Assembly: GCF_001693435.1 (NCBI RefSeq)
Contig: NZ_CM004509.1
Location: 2,480,001-2,544,000 of the forward strand
Length of the DNA: 64,000 nt
Direction of reading: 5' to 3'
Source of the DNA: Gilliamella sp. wkB7
Lineage (GTDB): Bacteria > Pseudomonadota > Gammaproteobacteria > Enterobacterales > Orbaceae
Made by a program: the position numbers and the translations under genes. The notes below the pieces were generated by a model, which was not told the origin of the DNA, ran no database searches, and saw nothing but the letters and a program-made list of their open reading frames with translations. This document shows, piece by piece, positions 47,568-58,434 of the stretch (its first letter is position 1; each line of letters opens with the position of its first letter).

Positions 47568-48029
47568 TTGGCTAATATAGAACAGCAATTAACTGATATC
47601 ATTCAAGAACCAGTAAATGCACTTGGTTTTGAGTTAGTTGGCGTTGAATACATTCGTGGTCGTTATCCTGTACTTCGAGTCTATATTGATAATGAAAATG
47701 GTATAACTGTTGATGATTGTGCTGATGTTAGCCGACAAATTAGCGCAGTACTTGATGTTGAAGACCCTATCAAAGACGCCTATAACCTTGAAGTTTCATC
47801 GCCAGGTATGGATAGACCTCTGTTTACGCTTGAACATTATCAACGCTTTATTGGTGAAGAAGTCACTATTAGTTTACGTATTCCTGTTGCAAATCGTCGC
47901 AAGTGGAAAGGTAGGATAAAATCCATTGATAATGACATGATTACATTAACGGTGGAAGATAATGATGAAGTGTTTGCTTTTAGTAATATACAGAAAGCAA
48001 ACATAGTACCTAATTTTAACCTTAAATAG
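47568..48029 (+). CDS. rimP: Ribosome maturation factor RimP
   Basis: Assists 30S subunit maturation. About 153 aa. The N-terminal domain has [51 protein letters not shown] and [12 protein letters not shown]; the C-terminal part is a small SH3-like barrel. The frame reaches a GTG at 47556, but GGAGG at 47558-47562 lies 5 bases before a TTG at 47568, giving [12 protein letters not shown], which matches RimP N-termini. The start codon is therefore probably TTG, which may lower its translation. Confidence 0.92.
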   Translation: MANIEQQLTDIIQEPVNALGFELVGVEYIRGRYPVLRVYIDNENGITVDDCADVSRQISAVLDVEDPIKDAYNLEVSSPGMDRPLFTLEHYQRFIGEEVTISLRIPVANRRKWKGRIKSIDNDMITLTVEDNDEVFAFSNIQKANIVPNFNLK

Positions 48030-48045
48030 AGTACGGGTGTAAAGG

Positions 48046-49521
48046 ATGAATAAAGAAATTTTAGCTGTTGTTGAAGCAGTATCAAATGAAAAAGCACTAA
48101 CGCGTGACAAAATTTTTGAAGCGCTAGAAACAGCATTAGCAACAGCCACTAAAAAGAAACAGAATGTGGATATTGACGTTATTGTAAAAATCGACCATAA
48201 AACAGGCGATTATGACACATTCCGTCGTTGGCATGTTGTGAGTGATGTCTCTCAACCAACGAAAGAAATAACATTAGAAGCAGCACAATATGAAGATCCA
48301 TCAGTACAACTCGGTGATTATGTTCAAGAACAGATTGAATCAGTAGCATTTGACCGTATTACTACCCAAACAGCGAAACAAGTTATTGTACAAAAAGTAC
48401 GTGAAGCTGAGCGAGCCATGGTAATTGACATGTTCAGAAATCGCATTGGTGAAATCGTAACGGGTATTGTCAAGAAAACTAACCGTGATAGTGTAATTCT
48501 TGATTTAGGTAATAATGCCGATGCAATGATGTTACGTCATGACATGTTACCACGTGAAAACTTTCGTATTGGTGACCGTGTTCGTGGTATTTTATACCTT
48601 GTTGAACAAGATAACAAACCAGCACAACTTTGTATCAGTCGTTCTAACCCTGAGATGATGGAAGAATTATTCCGTATCGAAGTACCAGAAATTGGTGAAG
48701 AGATGATTGATATTAAAGGTGTTGCTCGTGATCCAGGATCGCGTGCCAAAATTGCAGTTAGCAGCAATGACCGTCGTATTGATCCAGTCGGTGCTTGTGT
48801 TGGTATGCGTGGTGCACGTGTTCAAGCGGTATCAAATGAATTTGGTGGTGAGCGAATCGATATTGTTTTATGGGATGATAACCCAGCACAATACGTAATT
48901 AACGCTATGGCGCCTGCAGATGTGGTGTCAATCGTTGTTGATGAAGATAAACATACTATGGATGTCGCCGTTAATGCCGATACGTTGCCACAGGCAATTG
49001 GTCGAAATGGGCAAAATATTCGTTTAGCATCACAGCTTACGGGCTGGACATTAAATGTTATGAGTACCGAAGATTTACAAGAAAAACATCATGCAGAATC
49101 TTTTGCTTCAATTAGTAATTTCATGAAGCATTTAGATATTGAAGAAGATCTTGCACAACTATTAGTTGAAGAAGGATTTACTTCATTGGAAGAACTTGCT
49201 TATGTACCTGTTGATGAATTACTTGAAATTGAAGAACTTAATGAAGAACTTGTTGAAGCATTAAGAAGTCGAGCAAAGGATGCATTAACCACAATGGCAT
49301 TAGCGACGAGTGGTGACAAAAGACCTGCTCAAGATTTATTAGATTTGGCAGGTATGACACAAGAATTGGCCTATCAATTAGCACAACATGACGTAACTAC
49401 TTTGGAAGATTTAGCTGAACAAGGTACCGACGATCTAGCCGACATTGAAGGTTTAACAAGCAAACAAGCTGGCGATTTTATTATGGCTGCACGTAATATT
49501 TGTTGGTTTGCAAATGAATAA
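48046..49521 (+). CDS. nusA: Transcription termination/antitermination factor NusA
   Basis: RNA-polymerase-associated protein that modulates pausing, termination and antitermination. 491 aa (495 in E. coli). Domains: N-terminal RNAP-binding domain (1-~130), S1 (residues ~135-200, [21 protein letters not shown]), KH1 and KH2 (residues ~205-345, with [29 protein letters not shown] and [21 protein letters not shown]), and two C-terminal acidic repeats as in other gammaproteobacteria. Follows rimP by 16 bases in the classic rimP-nusA-infB operon. Confidence 0.96.
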   Translation: MNKEILAVVEAVSNEKALTRDKIFEALETALATATKKKQNVDIDVIVKIDHKTGDYDTFRRWHVVSDVSQPTKEITLEAAQYEDPSVQLGDYVQEQIESVAFDRITTQTAKQVIVQKVREAERAMVIDMFRNRIGEIVTGIVKKTNRDSVILDLGNNADAMMLRHDMLPRENFRIGDRVRGILYLVEQDNKPAQLCISRSNPEMMEELFRIEVPEIGEEMIDIKGVARDPGSRAKIAVSSNDRRIDPVGACVGMRGARVQAVSNEFGGERIDIVLWDDNPAQYVINAMAPADVVSIVVDEDKHTMDVAVNADTLPQAIGRNGQNIRLASQLTGWTLNVMSTEDLQEKHHAESFASISNFMKHLDIEEDLAQLLVEEGFTSLEELAYVPVDELLEIEELNEELVEALRSRAKDALTTMALATSGDKRPAQDLLDLAGMTQELAYQLAQHDVTTLEDLAEQGTDDLADIEGLTSKQAGDFIMAARNICWFANE

Positions 49522-49538
49522 TTGAGGGAAAGTTATAC

Positions 49539-52244
49539 ATGACCAAAGTATCAATCGAAACACTGGCTCAGGAAATAAATACTCCAGTGCAAACACTTTT
49601 GCAACAGTTTGCCGATGCAGGTATTAAAAAAACAGCATCTGATACTGTTACACAAAAGGAAAAAGAAGCTTTGCTTGCGCATTTAAATCCTCAGCAAGGT
49701 CCGACCAAATTAACGTTGCAACGTAAAACACATTCAACTTTAAATGTGTCAAGTGCTGGCGGTAAAAGCAAAGAAATTAAAGTAGAAGTTCGTAAAAAAC
49801 GAACTTTTGTCAAGCGCGATCCAGTTGAACTTGTAGCAGAACAAGAGAAAGCTCGTCTTGAAGCCGAAAAAATTAAGCAAGAAGCTGAATTGAAAGCCCG
49901 CCAAGAAGCGGAAGAAAAAGAGAGATTAGCAGCTGCAGAAGAAGCTAAGAAACGTGAAGAAGAAGCTAAAAAACAAGCTGAAATTCAGGCTCAGGCTCAA
50001 GCACAAGCTCAGGCTGAAGAAGAAAAAGCTAAGCAAGTAGCAAAAACAGAACAAGCGCACCCTGTGGATCCTAAAGTGAAAAAAGCACAAGAAGAGAAGG
50101 CTCGTTTAGAAGCCGAAGCTAACGAAATTAAACGAAAAGCAGAAGAAGAAAATCGTCGTAAACTTGAAGAAGACGCTAAACGTATGGCTGAAGAAGCACG
50201 TAAATTAGCAGAACAATACAGTGATACGGATGAGACTGATAATTCAGATGATGATGATTATCATGTTACCACTTCTAAATATGCAAGAGCGGCTGAGGAC
50301 GATACCGATCGTGAAGTAGAAAGCGCTCGTGGGCGTGGTCGCAACGGTAAACAAACTAAGCAGAAAAAAGGTAGCAAACTTTCTGAAGGTAAAGCTGAAC
50401 GTGAAGAAGCGCGAGCTGTTACACGAAGTGGTCATAAAAAGAAAGGTAAAAGCGCATTGCAACAAAGCTTTAATAAACCAGTACAAGCGGTTAACCGAGA
50501 TGTTGTGATTGGTGAAACAATTACCGTTGCTGAATTAGCCAATAAAATGGCTGTAAAAGGCTCAGAAGTCATTAAAACCATGATGAAGATGGGCGCAATG
50601 GCAACCATCAACCAAGTAATCGATCAAGAAACAGCACAGCTTGTTGCTGAAGAAATGGGACATAAAGTGGTACTTCGTCGTGAAAACGAGCTTGAAGAAT
50701 CACTTATGAGCGATCGTGATACTGGCGCAGAAAAAGTTGCACGTGCACCTGTTGTGACCATTATGGGACACGTTGACCATGGTAAAACATCGTTACTTGA
50801 TTATATTCGTAAAGCGAAAGTAGCATCAGGTGAAGCGGGTGGTATCACTCAGCATATTGGTGCTTATCATGTTAAAACTGCAAATGGTGAGATCACTTTC
50901 TTAGATACTCCAGGTCATGCGGCATTTACTTCAATGCGTGCTCGTGGTGCAAAAGCGACCGATATCGTGGTACTTGTTGTTGCTGCTGATGACGGTGTAA
51001 TGCCACAAACAATTGAAGCTATTCAGCATGCTAAAGCTGCAAACGTGCCAATTGTTGTTGCTGTAAATAAAATTGATAAACCAGAAGCCGATCCTGAGCG
51101 TGTAAAAGGCGAATTGGCTCAATATGGCGTTATGTCAGAAGATTGGGGCGGTGATACTCAGTTTGTTCATGTTTCAGCTAAAGCAGGTACGGGTATCGAT
51201 CAACTACTTGAAGCGATCTTATTACAAGCTGAAGTACTTGAATTAACTGCTTACGAAACTGGAATGGCAAGTGGTGTTGTTATTGAATCATTCCTTGATA
51301 AAGGTCGAGGTTCTGTTGCTACCGTACTAGTTCAATCAGGTACTCTACGTAAAGGCGATATTGTACTTTGTGGATTTGAGTATGGTCGAATTCGTGCAAT
51401 GCGCAATGAATTAGGTAAAGAAGTGACTGAAGCGGGTCCATCTATCCCAGTTGAGATTCTTGGTCTATCTGGTGTGCCATCGGCGGGTGATGAAGCAACC
51501 GTTGTACGTGATGAGAAGAAAGCTCGTGAAGTTGCGCTTTATCGACAAGGTAAGTTCCGCGATGTGAAATTAGCTCGTCAACAAAAAGCGAAACTTGAAA
51601 ACATGTTCACCAACATGACCGAAGGTGATGTATCTGAACTCAATATCGTGTTAAAAGCAGATGTTCAAGGTTCCGTTGAAGCAATTTCCGATTCATTACT
51701 TAAACTATCAACCGATGAAGTTAAAGTTAAAATTATTGGTTCAGGTGTAGGTGGTATTACTGAAACTGACGCTTCTCTTGCGGCAGCATCTAATGCAATT
51801 ATTTTAGGCTTTAACGTACGTGCTGATGCATCTGCGCGTAAAGTAGTTGAAACAGAAAACTTAGATCTACGCTACTATTCAGTAATTTATGATCTTATTG
51901 ATGAAGTTAAACAAGCAATGAGCGGTATGCTTGCACCTGAGTACAAACAAGAGATCATTGGTCTTGCCGAAGTACGTGATGTCTTTAAATCACCAAAATT
52001 TGGTGCGATTGCTGGCTGTATGGTAACGGAAGGTGTGGTGAAACGTCATAATCCAATCCGTGTATTACGTGATAACGTGGTTATCTATGAAGGCGAACTT
52101 GAATCATTACGTCGCTTTAAAGATGACGTCAATGAAGTTCGTAATGGTATGGAATGTGGTATTGGTGTACGTAACTATAATGATGTTCGCGTTGGCGATA
52201 CTATTGAAGTGTTTGAAACTATCGAAATCAAACGTACGATTTAG
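49539..52244 (+). CDS. infB: Translation initiation factor IF-2
   Basis: GTPase that places fMet-tRNA on the 30S subunit and joins subunits. 901 aa (890 in E. coli). N-terminal IF2 domain, then a long Ala/Glu/Lys-rich helical stretch (residues ~85-240) and a basic linker. The G domain starts near residue 400 with [14 protein letters not shown] (G1), DTPGHAAF (G3) and NKIDKPEAD (G4), followed by beta barrels and the C2 fMet-tRNA-binding domain. Internal starts producing shorter IF2 forms, as in E. coli, are possible but were not resolved. Confidence 0.96.
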   Translation: MTKVSIETLAQEINTPVQTLLQQFADAGIKKTASDTVTQKEKEALLAHLNPQQGPTKLTLQRKTHSTLNVSSAGGKSKEIKVEVRKKRTFVKRDPVELVAEQEKARLEAEKIKQEAELKARQEAEEKERLAAAEEAKKREEEAKKQAEIQAQAQAQAQAEEEKAKQVAKTEQAHPVDPKVKKAQEEKARLEAEANEIKRKAEEENRRKLEEDAKRMAEEARKLAEQYSDTDETDNSDDDDYHVTTSKYARAAEDDTDREVESARGRGRNGKQTKQKKGSKLSEGKAEREEARAVTRSGHKKKGKSALQQSFNKPVQAVNRDVVIGETITVAELANKMAVKGSEVIKTMMKMGAMATINQVIDQETAQLVAEEMGHKVVLRRENELEESLMSDRDTGAEKVARAPVVTIMGHVDHGKTSLLDYIRKAKVASGEAGGITQHIGAYHVKTANGEITFLDTPGHAAFTSMRARGAKATDIVVLVVAADDGVMPQTIEAIQHAKAANVPIVVAVNKIDKPEADPERVKGELAQYGVMSEDWGGDTQFVHVSAKAGTGIDQLLEAILLQAEVLELTAYETGMASGVVIESFLDKGRGSVATVLVQSGTLRKGDIVLCGFEYGRIRAMRNELGKEVTEAGPSIPVEILGLSGVPSAGDEATVVRDEKKAREVALYRQGKFRDVKLARQQKAKLENMFTNMTEGDVSELNIVLKADVQGSVEAISDSLLKLSTDEVKVKIIGSGVGGITETDASLAAASNAIILGFNVRADASARKVVETENLDLRYYSVIYDLIDEVKQAMSGMLAPEYKQEIIGLAEVRDVFKSPKFGAIAGCMVTEGVVKRHNPIRVLRDNVVIYEGELESLRRFKDDVNEVRNGMECGIGVRNYNDVRVGDTIEVFETIEIKRTI

Positions 52245-52261
52245 TCATTACGCTGTCTTTT

Positions 52262-52296
52262 ATAAGCAAGGTTTAAGCCTTGCTTATTTATATTTA
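52262..52296 (+). terminator. Hairpin between infB and rbfA
   Basis: Perfect 10-bp stem ATAAGCAAGG / CCTTGCTTAT with a 6-base loop, followed by TTATATTTA. It may reduce expression of rbfA-truB relative to infB. Confidence 0.65.
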
Positions 52297-52309
52297 AAGG
52301 AAAATAGAT

Positions 52310-52687
52310 ATGGCAAAAGCATTTAATCGTTCATCTCGAGTCGGACATGAATTACAAAAAGAAATTGCAATCATCTTGCAACGAGAAATCAAAGATCCTC
52401 GTTTAGGTATGGTAACGGTTTCTGGTGTAGATATTTCACGTGATCTTTCATACGCTAAAGTTTTTGTGACTTTTTTAAATGATGAAGATCCACAAGTTAT
52501 CGAGCAAGGTTTAAAAGTGCTTAACGATGCGAAAGGCTACATTCGTACTTTAATTGGTAAAGCTATGAGCTTACGTATTATTCCTGAGATTAAATTCTTT
52601 TACGATGAATCTCTGGTAAAAGGTATGCATATGTCTAATTTAGTAACGAATGTTATTAAGCAAGATAACGAGCGTCATAAAGATTAA
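52310..52687 (+). CDS. rbfA: 30S ribosome-binding factor RbfA
   Basis: Cold-shock ribosome assembly factor that binds the 30S subunit and helps 16S rRNA 5'-end processing. 125 aa with a KH-like fold: [48 protein letters not shown] and [32 protein letters not shown] is well placed. Slightly shorter than E. coli (133), lacking part of the disordered tail. Confidence 0.95.
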   Translation: MAKAFNRSSRVGHELQKEIAIILQREIKDPRLGMVTVSGVDISRDLSYAKVFVTFLNDEDPQVIEQGLKVLNDAKGYIRTLIGKAMSLRIIPEIKFFYDESLVKGMHMSNLVTNVIKQDNERHKD

Positions 52688-52715
52688 TTTTACAAATAAC
52701 TTCTAATTTTTTGTA

Positions 52716-52753
52716 AAAAAGTTTCAGGTTAACTATACGTTTCAGTATAAAAA
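52716..52753 (+). repeat. Copy 2 of a 38-bp promoter-like intergenic element, at the truB start
   Basis: TTCAGG (52723-52728), 17-bp spacer, TATAAA (52746-52751), with GTTTCAG repeated exactly 18 bp apart. The -10-like box ends only three bases before the truB ATG. If this is a promoter, the transcript would be leaderless or nearly so. Confidence 0.65.
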
Positions 52754-52754
52754 G

Positions 52755-53657
52755 ATGATGAATATAAAAAAAACTCGCCGTGATCTTCACGGCGTTTTAT
52801 TGCTAGATAAACCACAAGGCTTGACGTCAAACGATGCGCTGCAAAAAGTAAAGCGATTGTTTAATGCGAAAAAAGCAGGGCATACCGGAGCGCTTGATCC
52901 ATTAGCAACGGGTATGTTACCAATTTGCTTTGGTGAAGCGACCAAATTTTCTCAATATTTGTTAGATTCTGATAAGTGTTATCGTGTCATTGCTAAACTT
53001 GGTGAACGAACTGATACTTCTGATGCTGATGGTCAAATAGTTAGCACCAAATCAGTTGAGGTAACTGAATCGCAAATCAATGAAGCTTTAACACATTTTC
53101 GTGGTGATATTTTACAAGTGCCAACGATGTTTTCAGCGTTAAAATATCAAGGTAAGCCACTTTATGAGTATGCTCGTCAAGGTATTGTAATTGATCGCGA
53201 AGCTAGACCTATCACTGTTTATAAAAATGAATTTATTCAATTTGATGTTGAAAAAAACGAATTGACGTTAGAGATACATTGTTCTAAAGGAACTTATATC
53301 CGCACGATTGTTGATGATTTGGGTGAACGACTTGGTTGTGGCGCACACGTTATTTATTTAAGACGTTTGCAAGTATCCAACTATCCTATTGAAAATATGG
53401 TCACGTTAGAAACATTAGAAGAGATGAACGATAAAGATCAACTCTTAATGCCCGTCGATAGTCCATTACAAGATTGTCCTAAAGTAATACTGACACATGC
53501 TCAAGGTGATGATATTTTATTGGGTCGAACGATTGAACTTGATACTAGTAAAACAGTTGAAACATTGGTAAGAATCTATCAAGATGAACAATTTATTGGA
53601 GCAGGAATACAACTGTTTAATAAATTATCGCCAAAACGATTAATATCAACTTCATAA
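52755..53657 (+). CDS. truB: tRNA pseudouridine-55 synthase
   Basis: Isomerises U55 in the T loop of all tRNAs and acts as a tRNA chaperone. 300 aa. It has [62 protein letters not shown] with catalytic Asp in [28 protein letters not shown] and a C-terminal PUA-like domain follow. Two ATGs (52755, 52758) are equivalent. There is no good ribosome site, and the -10-like box of the conserved element lies immediately before the start. rpsO and pnp, which follow truB in most relatives, are missing here. Confidence 0.94.
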   Translation: MMNIKKTRRDLHGVLLLDKPQGLTSNDALQKVKRLFNAKKAGHTGALDPLATGMLPICFGEATKFSQYLLDSDKCYRVIAKLGERTDTSDADGQIVSTKSVEVTESQINEALTHFRGDILQVPTMFSALKYQGKPLYEYARQGIVIDREARPITVYKNEFIQFDVEKNELTLEIHCSKGTYIRTIVDDLGERLGCGAHVIYLRRLQVSNYPIENMVTLETLEEMNDKDQLLMPVDSPLQDCPKVILTHAQGDDILLGRTIELDTSKTVETLVRIYQDEQFIGAGIQLFNKLSPKRLISTS

Positions 53658-53726
53658 TATTTAATTATGTTTAAGTGAATGAATTGGCTAAATTGAGTTA
53701 AATTAACACAGTATAATTTACTATTT

Positions 53727-54773
53727 TTAATAAAAAAATGTCTCTGTTTCAATAATATGGTAGCGTTTAGTTGTAGCTAATTCATTTCTTATGTATTGGC
53801 AAAGCAAGGTTGCGGCTTCTTGACCCATTTTATACATGGGTTTATTAACACGACTTAGCTTATCTAATTCATTGTATTGCCTATCTGTTGAGTGGCTAAG
53901 ATAAGTTATTGTAATAGGCTGAGCTAGCTGAGTTTCACTCTCTTTTGCTTGATGTAATGCGCCTAAGATAACACTATAATTTGTTGAAAAAGATTGATAG
54001 TTTTGAAATCTTTCATCTAAATAATTTAGATTAACATTATCACAACAGATAATAGCGGTAGGGGGATTGTTACTATTTATTAATTGTTTAATCGCCGCTC
54101 TGCCATGTTCATAGGTAAAACAATCTTCGATAAGATAGTCTTTGTTAATGGTAATACTTGCTCTTAGTAAAGCTTGTTTGTAACCTTGTAAAAAAAGTGT
54201 TGAACTGATTTTATTGTTATCATTAAATAGCACTGCAATTTTGTTGTGAAAATTATTCAACAAATATTGGGTTATTTGATGTCCAATCATTAAATGATCA
54301 AAATGAACACATATAAAGTTTAAGGAAAAGTGATTAACTAACACAATAGGCGGTAAAGCTTTTTTAAAATGCTCAAGTTCTTGCAAATAAGGCGCATCAT
54401 TAATAACTAAAATGCCAGCAAAGGAATTTTGACTAATATATTTGATTAAATAATGGATGTCTTTTTTTGTTTGATAGGGAAACCGAAAGTAAAAAATTGC
54501 AAAACCAGCTTGAGTTAACGTTTCCTCCAAACCGTAGTTAATTAATGTTCTTGTGATAAATTGATTGTCCAACACTAGTATTTTATTACTGCCATTATGA
54601 TCATTATGTGGTTTAAAATTATTATGAATATCAATGTTGAGCTCCTCAATGGCTTGATAAACTTTAGATTGTGTCATAGGTGAGGTTAAATGTGGTTTTT
54701 TTAAAACTCTCGACACGGAAGCAATGGATAAATTGGCTTGTTTAGCAATGGTTGATAATGTTTTTTTTGCCAT
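53727..54773 (-). CDS. LacI-family transcriptional regulator
   Basis: 348 aa. An N-terminal lambda-repressor-like HTH (LSTIAKQANLSIASVSRVLKKPHLTSPMTQSKVYQAIEELN) is followed by a periplasmic-binding-protein-like effector domain ending near residue 345. The hinge helix that normally reads RPNxxARxL is replaced by DIHNNFKPHNDHNGSN, so DNA contacts may differ. No sugar genes lie beside it: truB is convergent and usg divergent. The inverted repeat ATCGT/ACGAT at 54801-54819 upstream could be its own operator. Effector and targets unknown. Confidence 0.85.
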   Translation of the reverse strand: MAKKTLSTIAKQANLSIASVSRVLKKPHLTSPMTQSKVYQAIEELNIDIHNNFKPHNDHNGSNKILVLDNQFITRTLINYGLEETLTQAGFAIFYFRFPYQTKKDIHYLIKYISQNSFAGILVINDAPYLQELEHFKKALPPIVLVNHFSLNFICVHFDHLMIGHQITQYLLNNFHNKIAVLFNDNNKISSTLFLQGYKQALLRASITINKDYLIEDCFTYEHGRAAIKQLINSNNPPTAIICCDNVNLNYLDERFQNYQSFSTNYSVILGALHQAKESETQLAQPITITYLSHSTDRQYNELDKLSRVNKPMYKMGQEAATLLCQYIRNELATTKRYHIIETETFFY

Positions 54774-55067
54774 GATAGATGTTTCTAAATTTGTTTTATA
54801 ATCGTTTTAATTTTACGATGTTTATTTAATTAGTAACTGAGAAAGATTATTTTTGTCGATCAATGTTCCAAAAAATTTTTTAGAGTTATAAAAAAAATAT
54901 TAAAAACTGACGTTAAGTTTTTTTAAAAACCTAGTCTAATCAACTCCTTTTATATGAATAATGGTAAAAAGAACAAATGCCAATCGCATGGCGAAATATC
55001 TTTTTCCGCTATAATTACGATATAGTGATATAATTACTACTAAACTTTTTTATTTGGGTTATTAAAT

Positions 55068-56117
55068 ATGTCTGCATGGAATATTGCGATTGTTGGTGCG
55101 ACAGGACAAGTAGGTTCTGCGCTAGTTGAATTGTTACAAGAACATTGTGTTCAAACAGACGAAGCACAAACTGATAGTGCGCAAAAACATAATTTTCAGA
55201 TTGAAAATCTTTATTTAGTTGGAAGTGATAATAGTGCTGGCGAAATTGTGCGCTTTGCGGGTAAAAACTTAACGGTTATTGATAGTGCACAAATGGATTG
55301 GAGTCAGTGCCATTTTGCCTTTTTTGTTGCTGGTGCAAAAACGAGTGAAAAATATGCGCAAATAGCGACCGATTCTGGTTGTGTTGTTATTGATGCCAGT
55401 GGTTATTTTGCTACTCAAGATCATATTCCATTAATTGTGCCCAAAGTTAACAACAATGTGTTAACTGAATATCGTAATGATAATATTGTTGCAGTGGCAA
55501 GTGCGACGGTATGTCAGTTATTGCGTTGTGTGGCATCGCTAACAGATACTGAACTATTAACCAATTTACATGCAACCAGTTTCATTCCTGCATCGCTCTA
55601 CGGTAAGCCAGGTGTTGATGAACTAGCAGGACAAAGTGCACGTCTACTTAATGGTATGCCAGTTGATAATGAACTGTTTGATAAACAATTGGCTTTTAAT
55701 TTATTACCAATATCACATGAACGTGATGATGCGACTTTAGGTGAAAAATCACAGATTAACCAAATTCGCAAAGTTCTTAATAATTACGATTTACCTGTTT
55801 CGATTGAATCTGTTGTGGTGCCAGTATTTTATGGGCTTTCACAAGCAATAAATGTATCGAGTAGTTTACCTATTGAATTAGATATGGCGCGATTTGGTGA
55901 ATATGGTGTTGAGGTACAAGAAGGTAACTTACCAACACCAGTTACGGAAGTTAGCGCCGAATCAGAATCTCAATTGACAATAAAATTGTCTAATTTACGG
56001 CATAGTTATGGGCATTATGAACAAATTCAATTTTGGTCAGTAGCTGACAATGTTCGCTATTTAGGTGCATTAATGTTGATAGAGACGCTTGAGATCCTAA
56101 TTAATGACTACCTCTAA
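55068..56117 (+). CDS. usg: Usg, aspartate-semialdehyde-dehydrogenase-like protein
   Basis: Paralogue of Asd with a Rossmann domain ([21 protein letters not shown]) and the dimerisation domain (LATSFIP-like region, [25 protein letters not shown]). 349 aa. The position of the catalytic Cys of Asd (NCTVS) reads SATVC here, so Ala replaces the nucleophile. The neighbouring Cys two residues on aligns with a non-catalytic Ser. Hence it is probably not a dehydrogenase, as for E. coli Usg. It overlaps truA by 14 bases, the conserved usg-truA pair. Confidence 0.88.
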   Translation: MSAWNIAIVGATGQVGSALVELLQEHCVQTDEAQTDSAQKHNFQIENLYLVGSDNSAGEIVRFAGKNLTVIDSAQMDWSQCHFAFFVAGAKTSEKYAQIATDSGCVVIDASGYFATQDHIPLIVPKVNNNVLTEYRNDNIVAVASATVCQLLRCVASLTDTELLTNLHATSFIPASLYGKPGVDELAGQSARLLNGMPVDNELFDKQLAFNLLPISHERDDATLGEKSQINQIRKVLNNYDLPVSIESVVVPVFYGLSQAINVSSSLPIELDMARFGEYGVEVQEGNLPTPVTEVSAESESQLTIKLSNLRHSYGHYEQIQFWSVADNVRYLGALMLIETLEILINDYL

Positions 56118-56895
56118 AATCGCTTTAGGTATTGAATATGATGGTAGTGGCTATTTTGGTTGGCAACGTCAGCAATCAGTTGATTCTATCCAAGCAAGAT
56201 TAGAATCAGCATTATCGACTGTCACCAATGAGCCAATAAACCTATTTTGTGCAGGTCGAACCGATGCGGGCGTGCACGCAACAGGACAAGTTGTGCATTT
56301 TGAAACCCAAGCTATACGATCTGAAACTGCTTGGACAATGGGGGTCAATGCACATTTACCGATAAATATTGCCGTGCGTTGGTCGCAAGTGGTCGATGAT
56401 AGCTTTCATGCTCGGTTTAGTGCAACAGCTCGACGTTACCGTTATGTCATTTATAATAACCGTTATCGTCCAGCAATTTTGGCCAAAGGTGTTTCACACT
56501 ATTATTTGCCTCTGAATGAGGCATTGATGCATCAAGCCGCACAGTATCTATTAGGTGAAAATGATTTTTCATCATTTAGAGCGGCACAATGTCAATCACG
56601 AACGCCTTGGCGTAATATTCATCATATTGAAGTAACAAGGCAGGGCGAATATATCATCGTTGATATTAAAGCTAATGCATTTGTTCACCATATGGTTCGC
56701 AATATAGTAGGTAGTTTACTTGAAGTTGGCGTAGGCAATAAACCGCCAATATGGATTAATGAACTTCTACAAATAAAAGACAGGACTCAAGCGGCAGCAA
56801 CCGCTAAACCTGAAGGATTATATTTAGTTCAAGTGGATTATCCAGATGAGTATCAAATACCTAATCTTGCATTAGGGCCATTATTTTTAGCGTAA
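56104..56895 (+). CDS. truA: tRNA pseudouridine(38-40) synthase
   Basis: Converts U38, U39 and U40 in the anticodon arm of many tRNAs to pseudouridine. 263 aa. It begins [18 protein letters not shown] and has the catalytic Asp in [18 protein letters not shown], near residue 55. [21 protein letters not shown] and [17 protein letters not shown] near residue 200 follow. The start lies inside the end of usg, implying translational coupling. Confidence 0.95.
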   Translation: MTTSKIALGIEYDGSGYFGWQRQQSVDSIQARLESALSTVTNEPINLFCAGRTDAGVHATGQVVHFETQAIRSETAWTMGVNAHLPINIAVRWSQVVDDSFHARFSATARRYRYVIYNNRYRPAILAKGVSHYYLPLNEALMHQAAQYLLGENDFSSFRAAQCQSRTPWRNIHHIEVTRQGEYIIVDIKANAFVHHMVRNIVGSLLEVGVGNKPPIWINELLQIKDRTQAAATAKPEGLYLVQVDYPDEYQIPNLALGPLFLA

Positions 56896-56931
56896 GTGAA
56901 TAAGCTTAACGATAAATTAGTTTAAAAAAAG

Positions 56932-58365
56932 ATGAACGTAATGAATACAGATGAAACAAGCTTAAACAGAGATTCTAGAAATCAAGAGTCGAAAAAATCA
57001 AATCTACATAATATCAAGATGCCTCCGCATTCAATTGAGGCAGAACAAGCTGTACTTGGTAGTTTGATGCTTGATAATCAACGTTGGGATACCGTTGCTG
57101 AAATGATTATGGATCGTGATTTTTATTCGCGCCATCATCAGCTGATTTTTTCAGAAATGCATTCACTGATTAGCAAAGGTACACCGATTGATTTAATCAC
57201 TTTATCAGAAAGCTTAGAGAGCAAAGATCTATTAACAGATGTGGGTGGATTTGCATACTTAGCTGAGCTTTCTAAAAACACGCCAAGTGCGATTAATGTG
57301 GTTGCTTATAGTGAGATTATTCGACAGCAGGCGATTTTGCGTGAATTAATTAGTGCTTCAAATGAAATCGCTGATAACTGTTATGCCACAGAAGGTCGAG
57401 ACAGTAACGAAATATTAGATTTAGCAGAAAGCAAAATCTTTCAAATTGCTGAAAGTCGAACAAAACAGGGCGAAGGTCCAAAAAGTATCACTGAAGTGCT
57501 TGAAGCAACGGTTGCTAAAATAGAAGAACTGTTTCAACGTCCGCATGACGGCGTGACAGGGGTTTCAACGGGTTATATTGATTTAGATAAAAAAACGGCT
57601 GGCTTACAACGTTCAGATTTAATTATTATTGCTGCAAGGCCATCAATGGGTAAAACCACATTTGCAATGAATTTATGTGAAAACGCAGCAATGACGCAAG
57701 AAAAGCCCGTACTAATATTTAGTTTAGAGATGCCATCAGAGCAAATTATGATGCGTATGCTTGCCTCGTTATCGCGTGTTGATCAAACACGCATCCGAAC
57801 AGGACAATTGCAAGACGATGATTGGGCAAGAATTTCCAGCACGATGGGATTATTACTTGAAAAGAAAAATATTTATATTGATGATTCTGCAGGTTTAACG
57901 CCAATGGAACTGCGATCACGGGCTAGACGTATTTATCGTGAACATAAAGGTTTAAGTATGATCATGGTCGATTACTTACAATTGATGCGTGTACCAAATA
58001 TTTCTGAAAACCGAACTCTAGAAATTGCCGAAATTTCCCGTTCATTAAAAGCGTTAGCAAAAGAGTTACAAATTCCAGTAGTAGCTTTATCACAGCTAAA
58101 CCGTAGTTTGGAACAACGAGCGGATAAACGTCCAGTGAATTCAGATTTACGTGAATCGGGCTCTATTGAACAAGATGCTGACGTCATTATGTTTATTTAT
58201 CGTGATGAAGTTTATAATGAGGCATCTGAACATAAAGGGATTGCTGAAATTATATTAGGTAAACAAAGAAACGGTCCAATTGGTAAAGTTCGGTTAAAGT
58301 TCCAAGGTCACTTTTCTCGATTTGATAATTATGCCGATTCCAGTAAATATATGGATGATGAATAA
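56932..58365 (+). CDS. dnaB: Replicative DNA helicase DnaB
   Basis: Hexameric 5'-3' helicase that drives the replication fork and recruits primase. 477 aa. An N-terminal helical domain (MPPHSIEAEQAVLGSLMLDNQRWD) is followed by the linker and a RecA-like domain with Walker A ARPSMGKTTFAMN near residue 240. The Walker B strand is in LSMIMVDYLQLMR, then SRSLKALAKELQIPVVALSQLNRSLEQR and the arginine-finger region. ATGs at 56932 and 56941 are both possible. Monocistronic. Confidence 0.96.
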   Translation: MNVMNTDETSLNRDSRNQESKKSNLHNIKMPPHSIEAEQAVLGSLMLDNQRWDTVAEMIMDRDFYSRHHQLIFSEMHSLISKGTPIDLITLSESLESKDLLTDVGGFAYLAELSKNTPSAINVVAYSEIIRQQAILRELISASNEIADNCYATEGRDSNEILDLAESKIFQIAESRTKQGEGPKSITEVLEATVAKIEELFQRPHDGVTGVSTGYIDLDKKTAGLQRSDLIIIAARPSMGKTTFAMNLCENAAMTQEKPVLIFSLEMPSEQIMMRMLASLSRVDQTRIRTGQLQDDDWARISSTMGLLLEKKNIYIDDSAGLTPMELRSRARRIYREHKGLSMIMVDYLQLMRVPNISENRTLEIAEISRSLKALAKELQIPVVALSQLNRSLEQRADKRPVNSDLRESGSIEQDADVIMFIYRDEVYNEASEHKGIAEIILGKQRNGPIGKVRLKFQGHFSRFDNYADSSKYMDDE

Positions 58366-58388
58366 TTATACTCAATCACCGAAAATAT

Positions 58389-58418
58389 TAAGCGTGAGTA
58401 GCTTTATACTCACGCTTA
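58389..58418. terminator. Bidirectional terminator between dnaB and sitD
   Basis: 12-bp perfect stem TAAGCGTGAGTA / TACTCACGCTTA with a 6-base loop between convergent genes; moderately T-rich on both sides. Confidence 0.7.
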
Positions 58419-58434
58419 TACCTAATATTTCTCA

